From assembly GCA_030765065.1 (NCBI GenBank), contig CM060986.1:79973573-80037572 (forward strand): DNA of 64,000 nucleotides, given 5' to 3'. A program made the translations under genes and the position numbers. This stretch comes from Deroplatys truncata (Eukaryota > Arthropoda > Insecta > Mantodea > Mantidae). Below the pieces are notes generated by a model. The model ran no database searches. It worked only from the letters and a program-made list of their open reading frames with translations, and was not told the origin of the DNA. The first letter of the stretch is position 1. Each line of letters starts with the position of its first letter. Positions 23,865 through 38,164 of the stretch are shown here, piece after piece.

Positions 23865-24445
23865 ATAGTCATCTGAGCAGTGGACACTAGCTTTGTTTGA
23901 GAAAAATCCACTATAACATTTTCTCTGAGTTTTGATGATAACTGTTCTTTCATAATAGCCATGTACAGGTACTAAGTTAAAATTTGAATCTTACTTGAAA
24001 AATCTAATGCCATAGTCAGGGGACCCAAACCATAGATCTTTGGCTTTCTGTCTGATAACCAGCTTGGAAAAATTAAAATCTGTGGTTTGAGTCCCAGCTA
24101 TTGCATTAAACTTTTAAAACCTGATTTAACTTTCAAATGTTTTCCCTGTTTTACTAAACTAAAAGTGTTAAGGTCCATAAATTTACTTTCTTTAACACTT
24201 GAAAAATTCATGAATACACACTTTATTAATTGAGTCCCACTGTTGTGAAACACAGTAACTAACATTTCAGTTAGAATACCGATAATATAGGGAAAAACAC
24301 ACTGAAATAATATAATTGCAAGAATCATTTCATTCTGGTCCACACACTAATAAATTCACTATTTTTTGTTTGCCAGTTAATGTAAGTAGGTAAAACAAAA
24401 AGGAACATTTATTTGAGGCTTAAAGAAAACCTAAAGTATGTTAAA
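23865..24445. other. No gene recognised
   Basis: AT-rich; nothing seen. Confidence 0.6.
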
Positions 24446-24447
24446 TA

Positions 24448-25341
24448 TGAGGGCTGATCAATAAAGACTGAGACTGATTTTTTTTCACAGTATTTATTAC
24501 TCCATTTCAATGTTGGCATGATATTTTTCAAAGTAGTCCCCTCCTACTTGAATGCACTTTTTATAGCGTCTCTGCCAGTCCTCGAACACATGGTGCAGGC
24601 CATTCTTTGTCAGGTCTTTGAGAATCGCCTCACTTTTCCTCAGCACGCTTCAGTGCTCTCAAATCGAATGCCCCGGAGCTTTGCCTTTAGTGATGGGAAT
24701 AAAAAAGAAATCACAGGGGGCAAGATTGGGATTATAAGGCGGATGCAGTACGCAGGTGATGTTGAATTCCTGGACTTGATTTGCGATGTGAGGCCATGCG
24801 TTGTTGTGATGAAGTCGCCACCCATTCTGATGAAGTTCTGGATGTTTCCTTGCAATGTGCTTCCTCAGTGTAGCCAATACTGGCGTGTAGTACGCTGCTG
24901 TAGCAGTAGTGTGGGGAAGAACAACAATTACAGCAGTTGTGTTGATGTTGACTTCAGTCATAGCAGAAGCCGAAGCACCAGGCCCATCTTGCTTAGCACA
25001 GAGGACTCGCCCTTCTTTGTAGTCCTTGAGCCACTGAAACACTGTTGCACAAGATAGTGCATCTTCACCGTATGCTTTCTTCAGCTTTTCCAAAGTTTCA
25101 GAGGCTGTATGGTTTAAACGAAAACAAAATTTTATTGCTCCTCTCGTGTCGAGTGGTATGCGAAATTCAAGTAGGGTCAACAATATACAGCATTACTACC
25201 AACCTACCGATACAAGAGTGCTGCCGTCTATGGACATTATACATGAAACCCCGCTCTTTTCAAATATTCATGGTAGAGACAGGAAACTCTCAAGAAAGCT
25301 ACAGGAAAAAATCAGTCTCAGTCTTTATTGATCAGCCCTCA
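24448..25341 (-). mobile_element. Mariner element, internally deleted, with perfect TIRs
   Basis: Terminal inverted repeats of 36 bp match exactly at 24448-24483 and 25306-25341 (each starting tgagggctgatcaataaag). TA flanks both ends (24446-24447 and 25342-25343), the mariner target. Total length is 894 bp, against about 1.3 kb for a complete element. The minus-strand frame 25183-24659 gives the transposase N-terminus (IKFCFRLNHTASETLEKL, VFQWLKDYKEG) and then, after a junction near GPGASASAMTEVN, the C-terminal part (AAYYTPVLATLRKHI, LHPPYNPNLAPCDFFF). The middle, with the first catalytic Asp, is deleted. The second Asp is Asn (LHHNNAWPH). It cannot make active transposase but the intact ends could be mobilised in trans. 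Confidence 0.94.
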
Positions 25342-25343
25342 TA

Positions 25344-28155
25344 TAAGGAAACAGAAATATCTGCAATTGTCAACCCTCTCTGGACAAATCAGAATATCCT
25401 AAAAGAGGTAAAATTAATAAAGGTGGTCCAAAAGTCAGCAGATTTAACCCTATGGGAAAACTCTGGATCCAAAAGAACAAGGTTCATCTTATGAATTTTG
25501 TTTCTCCAACAGACAAGGATCTTGTCACTAAATACATCAAGCCACAAGCAATTCTTACAGGGAAACTAGAAATTCATCAGTGGTTCTTAGCTAACAATGC
25601 AGACAAGATGTCTCCGAAACGTGTTCAAGGTAACTAAAAAATAGTGAAGTTATTTGAGTGTGTGAGTCACATTGAAATAATTCTTGTAATAACACCTCAT
25701 AATTCTGCACTCTATTATCTTAGGAAACTAGGCATCATGTGCTAGATACCAGATTATGCATTAAATATTGCAAATCTGCACAAAATGCTAAATCTCATAT
25801 TATATGTCCATGTGTACCTCAATAAATGAAAGTCATACAGAAGCTCAATTTGCATGGAATGGCTCTTGAGTAATTTGATATTCTTCTTGCCTTTTCAACT
25901 TTCTGGAAGCCCACTGACTACCTTTATTGAAAAGGGAGAAAAATAAAAATAAGTAATAGTGATAATTAAGGATCAAGGAAACAGATGTAATCAATGAACA
26001 AAGAAATTCTATATTAATTTACATAAGTATTTAATTCTGCTTACATATGAAATCTAACAATTAAAAACCATTTATATGGAAATTACAAGATGAAGGCCTA
26101 TTGTACAACAAATATAACAAATTTAAATATTTGACATCAGCTCTATGTACATTTAATGAGAGAAAGGAAATGGAGCAAAATCTACATTTGGTGATATGCC
26201 ATAACAAAACAGAGAGTAAATTATTTTACTTGTGAATATATACAATATCTTACATAAATGGCATGATATGCGAGGAACAATGAAGAAAAAAATTATGTTG
26301 CTGCAATCTTTAATTATTTTAACAAAGGTCTAAAAAGAAAGCTTAATAAGAGCTTTCAATGTTTTTTCCTTGTGCCTTACATATAGTACTTATTTACCCT
26401 GTTTTGCATTTTAGAAAATCTGCAGTAAATGTTTAAAGGTATCATAAAATCATTCAATTGTTTCTTTAAAAACACAATATTAAAAATAATCTACATACCC
26501 AATGTCACTTTATGCAGTTTTAACTGTTTTAATTATTCTAATCAATAGCTACCTACTTAATTCATGATGATCTTACAACAAAAAGTTCTTAAATCCTTCA
26601 GTACACTGTAATTAATTAACTTATTTGTTTATTTATTTTTGATGTAGCGGAGACTATAAATATTATTAACAACAATCTTTATACTCAAAGTTTAAACTTA
26701 ATTTCAAGGTTTTCAAATATATGAGGCCAAATTGTTTTTTCTATTGTTAAGTCATAATAAAAAGAATAGCTTTCTTACATTCTTTTTAGTTCTTTTAAAC
26801 TATATATAACGTAAGACAGTTATTGAGAAACTTAAAGACACTGATCAACCTACATATTGACAGAGAATAGATATGGATTGTATTATCTCATGCTTTATCT
26901 ATATACATAGCTTAAGATTAATAAAACTCCATGTAGGTAAAGCAATGTTGCATTTAAAGTGTATCGGCAAATAATACATAATATATACAAACCACCTTTG
27001 TAAATATGCATAATAAGTGTATGTAAAATAACATACCTACTGACCTATATATCACTCACACTGAAATTAACCATAGCCACAATATTGATATGAATCATGA
27101 GAATACATTATTGTTTGTAATATATCTATTTTCTATCTAGTGCTTACATACAAAAATCTACTTGCATTAAAAATTACATATATTTACATATAGGTACTAA
27201 AAGAGCAATCAAGCAAAAGAATCACATGAAGACACAAATAGATGAAAGAAAATGCTCTACAGGTTGGGTTGCAGAAATGGTGAGGATAAACAAAATGGTG
27301 CGGAAGAAAGGTTCCATCAGAGTCTGTTGTTCTATCTCAGCCAATAAAAGACCTCATAGCGATAGTTAAAAGCTACTAAGTTTACCATAAAGAAAAAAGT
27401 ATATTTACCTTAAACAAAGTCAGATAAAACGTTCTCATGCTGTTTAATACTTATTTTGAATAATTTCCAATAAAATGAACATTTGAAGTCATAATAATGA
27501 TTCTAATATGCAATATATTCATTATAGGTTTACAATAATGGTCATGATTGTGTTTCATAGTTCCATTATTCATTAATTAATATGTTCCACTTTTCAAATT
27601 ATTTTTCCAAAATAATATAACTGATGATGGCAGTGAATGAACTTATTGTTCTGAACATTTAGTGCCGTATTTAAGATCTTTTATGATAATGTTGAAAATA
27701 AATAGATTAATTTAGTAGATTTAGCACTTCCTATTCTTACTATCTGCAAATGCTCTATTTTACACAGTAATGGTAAAAATACCTATATTCTTTTTATATT
27801 ATTCAGAGGAGAAATATTATAAAATTCTTATGGGAAGAAGAAGTGAATAGGAAAATATTTTCTGAATCTTGATTACTCATGTCCCAATAATTATTATAGA
27901 TTAAGGTAATGAGTGTTTTAAGCTAATAGATTTAAATTTAAGTAGGAGTTCCTATCATAAGAAAGAGATGAATGACAACTATAAGCCAAACTTTTCTAGT
28001 CTTCTCCTCCTTTCCAAACTTCACTCTTACATAATGATAAATTTCAGTAATAAAACTAATCCCTAACCTTTTGAAAGTTAAATTAAAAGTCCAGGTTTGA
28101 AAGCACTCAATGCATTTTAAATGGCCTTTTAGGTTATAAACATCTGTTGTTAAAA
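25344..28155. other. No gene recognised
   Basis: Strongly AT-rich, no repeat-family landmarks and no credible ORF. Confidence 0.65.
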
Positions 28156-28157
28156 AG

Positions 28158-28416
28158 TATTGAGTTTTATTTATGGATGCTCTTTAACTGCAGTGGTCCT
28201 TAGCGTCCCATTTTATATTGGGCATGAAATACCCTAATTTTGCTCATAGGCCTCTTTATCAGGCTTGAGTTTCTTTTATGTGCCGCAAATATACGACATG
28301 AGACCACTGGCTTTACTTCCCTTTCGAAGGAAAAACTTCATTGCCCTCTGCCGGGTTTGAACCCATGGCCTCGGGAATTAGAGGCTAGCATGGTAACCAC
28401 TACACCACGGAGGGCA
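28158..28416 (-). mobile_element. SINE-A
   Basis: Minus-strand copy: tail ttttatttatggatgctctt at the left, tRNA-like head (ggtaaccactacaccacgg on the plus strand) at the right. Flanks acatctgttgtt and acatctcttgtt may be a diverged target duplication. Confidence 0.88.
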
Positions 28417-29229
28417 ACACATCTCTTGTTGCTGAGATAGCAATATCAAGAGAATCAGAAGAAAAGTTTTGCAGTAAGGAGGTGGTAATGGTAGCTGAAC
28501 ACAGAAAGCTCAGCACACCTGTGATTTGGATCCAGCAAATTCTTCAAACTTGATTCCCATTCCCATTTGTATTAAATGTTAATATTTGCTTCTAGAAAAA
28601 TGATATATCTGGTTTTAGCATTTATCCCTTACCTATATATAATAAAGGTTTAACCAATAAATTTTTGGCAGTTTTCAATATTGGATAAATAACTGATGTT
28701 AACATGTATAGTGAAGCAAAAAAATTGCATTTTTTAAAACAGAAACTTGTGTGTCAGTTTTACCTTTTTCATTCTAGAATGTCTGTACTGATTGTTAACA
28801 AACTTAGTGTTATATCTGGGGTTCATTTAGAGAGTAGGCAAGTGTCATCTTAATTAGGTACTTCACCTTCAGAGTTCTAATGGAGCACATTGTTAAAAGA
28901 TCAAAATATCTCACTGATTATCAAGTTCTTTTTAAAAAATGTTACATTAAAATGTTTCCTTGTATGATATTTCTAATTAGTTTCATAAAACTTTGATAGG
29001 ATGAACATTTAAGAAGTTAAGCAAATTTTTTCTTTCTGTTATTCATGTACATAAACTGGTTACTACAGGGAACAAGTGTTGTAGTTCCAACCACATAACA
29101 AACATAGGAAACAGGCACAAATATTTGTAGGTTAAACTCATCCTTTGAGTTTTATTAATATCCCAGAAATAATAATTTTATTAGGTACTGGTTTTAATGC
29201 ATTATGTTATATATATGCCGCACAGATAC

Positions 29230-29251
29230 AAAGAGAGAGAGAGAGAGAGAA
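29230..29251. repeat. (GA)n microsatellite
   Basis: About eleven ga units. Confidence 0.9.
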
Positions 29252-32200
29252 ACAAAAGTTAGAAAATGGTTATAGAGAGAAGAGTCTTCACATGTAACAC
29301 AAAAACATGGGTACAGGTTTTGTTAGTGTAGTATAAAATTACCTATTAATATATAAAGTTACATTAAACACGGGTGAAATTCTGAAGAGATTTAGTTATT
29401 CATTCTGAATCATATTCCATAATTACTGGGATTTCAGAAACTCCAGGAAAAGGTTTTAAATATTATTATCATATACATGAAAGTGAGAAACATAATACAG
29501 GTAAACTCATGATGACTGAAACTGCTGCTGAGCAATTGAAGGTAAAATTAATTTAAATTCTTATTGTTATAACACTTTTAAACAATGTTTTGATCTTAAT
29601 GGTTCTTAAATGCATAAAAAATTTCTGAATATTCTGATCTACCTAAGAATATGAAAATGTTATAGGATTTATTCTTAAATGTACCTGCAACACAGAAGAG
29701 AATGTTAAAGAAACTAATGGAATGATGAATAAAATTGGTAGTTATGTCCTTCATAATATATTTGTACAGAAAATAGTTACTGCAGCTATGGCAATTAACT
29801 ACTCATTCAAAAGAAATTTACATGTTCTTATACTGCATCACTATGCACTACAAACCCAACCTGCCTTAAGACTGTATTTTGGGTACTTCTTGTGCGAGTT
29901 GCTTGCAAAAATTCATGTAAGTATACAAATATTCTTTAACTCGCTTTCATCTGTCTTCATGTTGCAAAAAGGCACATAAAAGTACATCATTATAAATAGT
30001 ATGGAAACAATACAAATAACTTTAACTTCTTATTAGCTTCTACATTTTGTTGTGAACGAAGATATGAATCCTAACCTAAAATTATTAACTGACAGTAGTT
30101 TAGATATCTACATGTACAAAATTTCAAGCAAAACTTTGGATTATTCGGGCAATACACCATATGATAATATAACTATTTGCACCCTTATTTACAACCCATC
30201 ATTGTTTGAACCTTTGTGATTGAAAGGAAACATTAGGATAAGATCCAGTAGGCTAGAGCAGTAGATAACAGAATACTGCACAAAAATGCTTTGTGCTTAA
30301 CAAAATAATCTACAGAAAGATTGTTTATGTTATTGTTTTACATTCATGGTTATTAATGCAGTTCCAAAAGACAATCCAGTAAAATCCAAATTAGCAACAT
30401 TTGTAAGACTTTTCCACAACATTAAGATTTAAAGTGATGAGAATGTTGATGAATATTTTTTACAGTCATAAGCATAATCTTCTCTTTTTAGACATAAAAG
30501 GAATAAGAGATTAGTTATAAAACTAATGCTGTATAAACACCATTCATAATAATACTGAAGAAAAAATTTCCCTACAGTAAATACTTCCAAATAAATATTT
30601 AGCTCTCTTTTGCTTTTAAACAAATAAAAACTTCAGCTCATAAAAACAACAAAGTCAATTGCTTTAGCACAATACACAGGAGAAAACCAAAGACTTTTTA
30701 ATACGATAGATGTAAGTGATTTTGTAGAGTACCCTGTTGAACAATTCTTATGAAAAGAAATGCAAAATGTCACATTGAAACAAATATGTGTTTTACGCCC
30801 GGAACAAGCAAATCATAAACGGTGTCAATACGATGCTGTGAATTACTGCGGCAGATATGGTTCATATATGGCCAGTGTTAAACAGTGATAGTATTTCAAT
30901 AGAGTATGTAGTGTATGAACTAGAATTCTTTCAGTCACTTTTTACAATTATGACTGTTCAAACTGTATATTCTCTAACTCTGCTATGGGTGTGTATTACT
31001 ATTATATTACAAACTCCTTTGATTAACCTGAATCATCTGCTTTGACATTTTGGAGTCTTGTTGAAAGAGTTTAAAATTTGTAAACAATTTAGTTAAATGA
31101 GAATCTTGAGCAGAGGGAATTAGCATTCAACTCTACTCTCAGTCAATAAATGATCCAGTATTAATGTAACCTGTACTCATATGCAAGCTCTTAATATTGA
31201 CTGACAAAAATAATGACCAACAAAATTTATTTTGAAATGATGCAATGTAATTATGTGTACTATTAGTAGATGCCAGAAGTTTAACAAACCCTTCATTCTT
31301 ACTCAGCCTTCCTCTTTAGCCTATTCATGGTTAGTGTGAAAGAAAGAACAATTTATGTAAATGAATTAGCCCTAACAATTTGGAATATGTCAGTTATCCG
31401 TAAGGTAATGGTAGTCTTAGAATTATACCACGTTAAATGTTTATTAGAAAATATGGTATGCATGACCAATATTACACTGCTTAACTGAAGTGGCGAAGGG
31501 CGGGTGGGGGTGTAAGAAAAAATGTATAAAAAATATGAGATGTTCAACTTTGTGTGGCAATGTTGCTGCAACAATTGGTGATGTTTTTTTTCCACAACAC
31601 TAAATTCCAATATAGATACATGGTATTGTAAGCAGTTAATCCTCACCCCCTACTCCATATTTAAAAAAAATATGTACAGTTTTAACATGTGTTAACTGTT
31701 TGCATATGCATTCAGTGCTGAGGCTCACTGTTATTTTACTATTGGTGTTGGTCAGTGTAGTTTATTTGTGTTTAAAAGCGTGTTGAAAGAAAGCATGTTT
31801 TAATAAGCATTGAACAGAAATTCAGAGTTGTTAGCGACAGAATGACAGCGACAAGAGGTTCAAAACATTAGGGGTGGAAAGACAACAAATTTGTATTCAA
31901 ATCTTAATGGAAAATATTGAATTACAGCATTATGAGTAACACAAAACTTCATGTTTTTAGGTTTTTTTGGATTTTGTGCAACAAAGCAGTGAATCAACAG
32001 ATACAATTTATATCAAACAGCGGCATGAAATAGCTACTCACAAGCTTTGCAAGAAGAAAGTTATAAAAAAAAATTACTGATTTTATGAAATAGTCTGTAA
32101 AAACTGTAATGCATACCTCAGTATATATACAGTAGTAGATTATTAAATATTATTACATTCATTTGGAATGCAATTATTTTTTCCTTTTGCAGCTCAAAAT

Positions 32201-34800
32201 AATTACCACTGATTATCCAAAAGAATGCATTATCTGAAATGGCTCTGCCCCCTTTATTTCAGTTAACCAGGGTTCTGGTGTATTTAAAGAATTTCACTAT
32301 AGGCGCATGAGCTATACTAAACAAAGCATTCCGACAAAGCTGTTTGCATGTCTCTTATCTTTTGTATGGTAAATGCCTATTCAGTCTTACTTATCTTGAT
32401 TATTGTACTTTAAGCCATTTAATTCCTTTTTAGATTTAAATTTTGTTCCTAGCACTTACAGAAAGAAATGTGTGTTTAAAATGTGTGCTACTGACATAAA
32501 TAATAATAATAATTCCTCAAAATTTTCCAAGTACAGTCCCAGCAGTACAAAGTTATAACAGACAATTTCTCCTTTTGCATTCAGATAAGTTGTTTGAAAT
32601 GCAAACTTCTAAGATTTTACTATGTTGAAGCACAATACTGCAAAAGTGCAAAGGTGCCAAAATTTAAAATTATAAAGGCAGCTTTGTTTCAGCAATGGGT
32701 AGCAAAATACCACCACCTCACCTTTCAGTAAAGACAGAGGTATAATAATGTATTGCATCTGAAGTAAAGCAGCTCTTAAAACATTATATAACGTTTAAAT
32801 AATGTAAAAGTATAATTGGGAATCCAGAAGGATCTCTTAATCATTGTTTCTTACATTAAGTGGTTGGTTTACTCAGTGTAACATGTGTCAGTGTTACTGT
32901 AGCTTTTATCCTTAGAATAAAGCAATATATTAAAGTGAATTTTGGAATGATTACTAAACATGCAAACACAAAATATATTACACAGTTTAAGTAAAACTTC
33001 CTCTATTGTTTACCAATTGTTTTCCTTCATGCCTTTTACACTTCCAAAATGAGCATTTTTGGTGCCTTATGACCCAAAATCTAACTTAGTTAGCATACCA
33101 TAAAAATGAGGAATTTGATGTAATGTTGATGATGTAGAGGGAAGAGAAAAGATTTCCAATTCCTACAATCATTTTATCACCAAAGTTATAGTTGTTATTG
33201 TGCATTTCTTTATTCTGCAGGTCAGTGTTTAAGGTAAAAGCATTATAAGATGGTTGCAGGTTAAGGAAATTACTGATGATGACAATTTAATGTTTCTGTT
33301 ACTTTGCAATTTAAAATATAAGTTGTCTATACTGGATGGTCATTTAGTTCTAGACTTTCCTCCAATACAGCTAGTCATAACTAGTTGGTGGGCATTGCTG
33401 GATATGGGGACTAATGTGGGGGAAGGCCCTGAAGTAGTTTTTTACCCTCATCCTGGCTTAATTGTAAGTAGTGTTTAATGCCCATTCTTACTGCATATGA
33501 CACTACAGGTGGTAGTGATAACATTACCAAATTAGAATAAAACAAGCAGTTGACCCAGATCATTGTTAACATTGCTCCTTTCTGCCTTTTCCAGCTCACC
33601 ACAATCAGGTAAAGGTTGTGATGACGACTGGGAGTTCTGTGATGTTGTTCATAACAACTTTTGCTTTAATGTCAAACTTTATGAAACCTGTTATCATAAT
33701 CAAGAACTCATTGTTTCAAACCCTTGCCTGTGAAAGTCCAAAAATAAGTGCACATCCAGTACAGTCAACTACAATAGTGAATGTAACAAAGTTAGGGCAT
33801 AATTTACAAAATAGAAAATATTTAATAAACACAAAATACATAATAACATCATTGGAAACAGTACAAGAATAATGGTGACAAAGATTTGTAACAAAAAATT
33901 ATAACAAAGCAAAATTCAATGATTAAATAAATAAAGGATTTAGGCATTGTTGTTCACCTTTCCATACTTTCCAAATCACTCAGCATGCCACATGTACAGG
34001 GTGACCATCTCTCATGAGATAAAAAAGGAGAACATTTTCACCAAAAGCCTATTCAAAGTGTTCCATAGAGAGACATCTAAGAGTTTGTAAAATTTATATA
34101 CTTGTCATCCCAACTATTGCCCTCTGTCCATGATATTCTGCATAGACAGAGGCAGAAGTTGTGACAGTCATTGGCCCACTTTGGGCTGTAACTCTTGAGA
34201 AGTTGCTTATATTATGCATGCATCATATAAATTTTAAGGCCATGATAGAATGAAGTACAGCATTAATTAATGTACTTCACTTTAAAGTTTAAAGCAACAC
34301 TCATTACTTCAAATAGAAATTGAACAATAGGAAGTGATTAATCAAAGAGTACTCTGTGACCATTGAGCAGAGTACTGGTATTTATTGATGGTATATTATT
34401 ATGTTAAACTTTTCAAAGGAGTTACCATTGTAAAACATAAAAATTATTATGAACAGGCGTAATTACCAACCATTTGCCTTAAAGCACACTTTCAACCATT
34501 TTAGAAGATTTTATTTGGAAATACTGTAACTAATGACAAAGAAAGTATAGTCAGCCACCATAGAGTGTACTTGGAGTAGAGAGCCAGTGTTTTTGTTGAC
34601 AATGCCTAATGTCATCAAGACTTGGTATCGGAGGGGAGTGAGGGGCAAGGCAATAGAGGAATGTACAATTGCACAATGAAAACAGTACTACATTTTGCAG
34701 GCCTCAGCCCTGCTAGTAAATGCAATTAAGAACTCCTTTACCTCACTATCCTTCCAATGCCTCGCCCACTCATTCTGTAACTGTTTAGCTCCTCTTCTCG

Positions 34801-34831
34801 CTCACACGCGCACGCACACGCACACGCACAT

Positions 34832-34864
<33 letters not shown>
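34801..34864. repeat. (CA)n microsatellite with CG interruptions
   Basis: Alternating purine-pyrimidine run: cacg and cgca units on the left, then a pure (ca)n. ORFs on both strands through it (34695-34983) are artefacts. Confidence 0.93.
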
Positions 34865-34867
<3 letters not shown>

Positions 34868-37721
34868 ATGTTGTGACCAACTAGTACAATGAATGAGTTT
34901 ACATAACATCTAAATGGCAATATTAGCCTAATGTTAATCTTGTGATACATTTTGGCCAGAAACTTGTATAATTTATAATACAAATGAAATACTATATGAC
35001 ATCAAGTACATTATAGCCGACCTTGGCTAAAGAAAACAAACATGTAAAAAATAAAGCACATTATTTTTTATGGAAGATACCAATTTTATAAGGTAACGCT
35101 TGTTGATTTTCTTGGTAATATGTTTACATAGAAACCACAGTCACATATATGTTACTAGAATCAGTAATGACAAAAGCCTTTAGACTTCAGGCAGAATACA
35201 TGTCTCTTGGATCTTGGGTGATGTGTAGATATTAAACTGAATATAGCTACAAGCTTAAAGGTGCTTAAATAATTTAGGAATTGTTTAAGTCATCATCAAT
35301 TAATTTAAAATTAATAAAATAAGTCAATTATAAAATATGTAAATATGCATTTAAAAAGGCATTATTAACAACATCTCGCATATGATTGAATTTAAATAAG
35401 TTGTTGCATTGTAAGTCATATTGTAAGTGGATTATCAATTAATTGTCTTGAGATGGAGAAAGAGGAAAACTAATTTGGATTTGATCATTGGCACATGAAT
35501 TGTATAAAGATAGTGGATTATTAAATCTTTGGTGAAATTCTATTACAGTAAAAGAAACAGAATAATTTTGGTGCAGCATTAAAATATGCAAACAATTCGA
35601 GCTGAATTTGCTTTTGCTATGAAAGTATTCAGTGAGATACAAACAATCTTTACTGTACAAACCTCATCATTGAGAAACTAAAATATAATGGATTCTAATT
35701 TTTACTTGAAAAACCTCTCCTTCCCTGAGCATCATCTGAGAGTAGCTTGTAGCTTGCTATCAAACTTTAAGCACCTACACATATAATAATTTCAGCACCA
35801 ACACCGTAATTTTATGGTCCTTGCTGTGACTTCCGGCTTGTCAATATTCAATGCCACATTTAGTAAAAAGGAAACTTGGAGTTTAAGAACACTTGGTAGT
35901 GATCGTAGGGTATTTTTACGCTTTTTTGCAATTGAAGGAAAGCCAGTTTTCTCTAGAATTAGACAATATAGGCGAACAAAGTTTACTGCTTATTAAAGAA
36001 TGTTTTCTGAGAATATTGGTATCAAGAATTTTTAGCTAGCTTTAAATCTTTTAATTATAAACATATTTAAATATCATAAAACAATTTCTAAAAACTTTTA
36101 CTTTCGTTTATAGGTACATTTTTTTTGAAAATAAAGATCAGAAATCCCCAATTTTTTTTATTATGAATTTTTACAAGTAGCCTAAGATAGCCAGCTAACT
36201 ATTTGTCATTTGAGGGATTAATTTAATTTAAAAAAATAGTCACAAGAAAATAATTTTTTTGTGTAACATTTTTTTTTTATATTTATATTTTTTTTTCTGG
36301 AAACCATGTAATTTAGGACTAAAATCTTTCACCTATTAAATGCAGCTAAACATTCAGTACTGCACAACCACAAAAATTTTAAATTATAAGTTAAATAGAT
36401 TTTGAGAAAAGCGTACATGAAGTTTAAAAAATAAAACTTGCGGGAAATGGTAAAAAACAAAAGGTGAGCATATTCTTACATACCAATATACCATAGCATC
36501 TCTGGGCCATAAGAGCCTGTTAAAGGTCCAAATAACTCCCCCCTCCCAAAAAAAAAAACACCATAGGTATATTCCTTATACCATTTATAATTCATTACAA
36601 CAAAAAACAACAAATCAATTTTTTGAACCCAAATCTCTACCAAGTGTCCTTGAATTGAGACTTTATTTCCAGTCTTAAAAAAAGAAGACATTTTATTCTG
36701 TCCTGTTAAACAGGACATTTCAAAGAAGCAGAGGATGGTCACCCTATAAGTGTCATAGTTTGTTAACTATGAATATCTGAATATCACATCTGCACACCAT
36801 ATTTTGTATTTGAAAATATTAAACTGTACAAATTCATATACAGCATGTACTACTTATGCAGTTACTACTTTAAGCATCATGTCAAGTGCAACAGTCTAAG
36901 GATGAATAAATAGTACTTATCATTAAAATTATATTCCCTATAACACTTATCATGTAGACGAGTATTAATTTTGACTGAAAAATGCAATACCTACTACATA
37001 ATTAAATGCCAAGAACCTTATTTAAGCTACTTAAATAAAAGTTAATAGCTTCATTTGGGCACAAAACTCACAGACCTGAAGAAGGAATTTCATTACACAT
37101 ATTGTCTGTTTTGAACTCTGCCTAATGTTAAAGGGTTCCAACATCATGTATTTCTATCACAGTCTTCTTCACTGTCTATCACTACAGACCTTAGGAGCAA
37201 CAAAATTACACAATTCCATGTAAAAATGGCTAACTTCTATTTGAGATCTTCAAAATATACTAAAAGTTCTTGATGTTGCATTGATTTTGTGCCACATTCA
37301 CAAACTATGCTGTATGCTTTTCTTGAAAATATATATTTGCTAATGTACATTCCATAATATTTCACAGGAAACCTAAAAGAGCTGGTATATAATGGACACT
37401 TACATTAGTGTGTTAGATGACAAATTTGATGTATTAATATGTCATCGTTCACAAAAGATATATCTAAAAATACTATGGAAAAATTTTCTATCTGGGATGG
37501 ATCAGAATTTTACACCAGTTTTACAGCAAAAGAAGAAGAAAATGCACGTTTTACAAATTGATGACAGTGAAAATATTGCAGTGCAACGAATTCCAGCACT
37601 GCAAACTTACATTAATACTTCACATACATGTAGATTTCACTTGCTGGATAATGTATCCAGATATGTACAGATCTTTTCTTATGGATGAATGTTAATGAGC
37701 TGTAGGTAATGAATATTGATT

Positions 37722-37959
37722 CTACGTTTTGTTGTAGTTAATTTCTTGCAACTGGAAGTGTCGCAACCCAGCAACTGCAGACTGGAAGCCAGCATTGTAA
37801 TCCAAAGTCACCTCATTGTAGACATATTCCTCACGGACATCTCTATAATGATCATTCTCATCAGGGCCACTGACCAGAGCTCCGTACAAGATCTGTTTGT
37901 TGGGTCCTTCATGGTAGAACTCATCCCATCCACATGAAGCAGGCTGCATAGGGCATGAA
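37722..37959 (-). CDS. GH9 endoglucanase, last exon with stop codon
   Basis: One base completing the split Ser, then 78 codons and TAG at 37724-37722. The acceptor is tttatttccag. It encodes SCPMQPASCGWDEF, GPNKQILYGALVSGPDEN, then DHYRDVREEYVYNEVTLDYN and AGFQSAVAGL. This contains GH9 signature 2 intact (Y-x-D-x4-Y-x3-E-x-[STA]-x3-N-[STA]), including the Glu of NEV that acts as catalytic general acid in the family. After AGL the protein ends in an unusual polar tail (RHFQLQEINYNKT), somewhat longer than the short hydrophobic end usual in termite and cockroach enzymes. The nearest AATAAA I see on the transcribed strand is near 36667, about 1 kb downstream, so the 3' UTR may be long; this is uncertain. 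Confidence 0.97.
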
Positions 37960-38164
37960 CTGGAAATAAAACAAAGAGGATTGAGCTTTCAAATCATTAA
38001 CTCTTGTTTCAAGCAATTTCTCACATACTACACAATATTCATATTCATCTTTATTCACCATAATATTCATTTAAAAAAATTAGGCTTCATCAAATATAAC
38101 ATATAATATATAAAAATAGAAAATATATGACATTACAAGTATGCTAATTACAATGTTTGAATAT

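Larger units (their letters stand above)
28420..37721. other. Element-poor AT-rich region 3' of the GH9 gene
   Basis: 9.3 kb without a recognisable transposon or coding exon, apart from two microsatellites. Homopolymer runs (T8-T9) cluster at 36120-36300. The 3' UTR of the GH9 gene probably occupies the right-hand end. Confidence 0.6.

Noticed and set aside
34695..34983. ORFs through the CA repeat
   Set aside because: Threonine/histidine and cysteine/valine runs are pure microsatellite translation.
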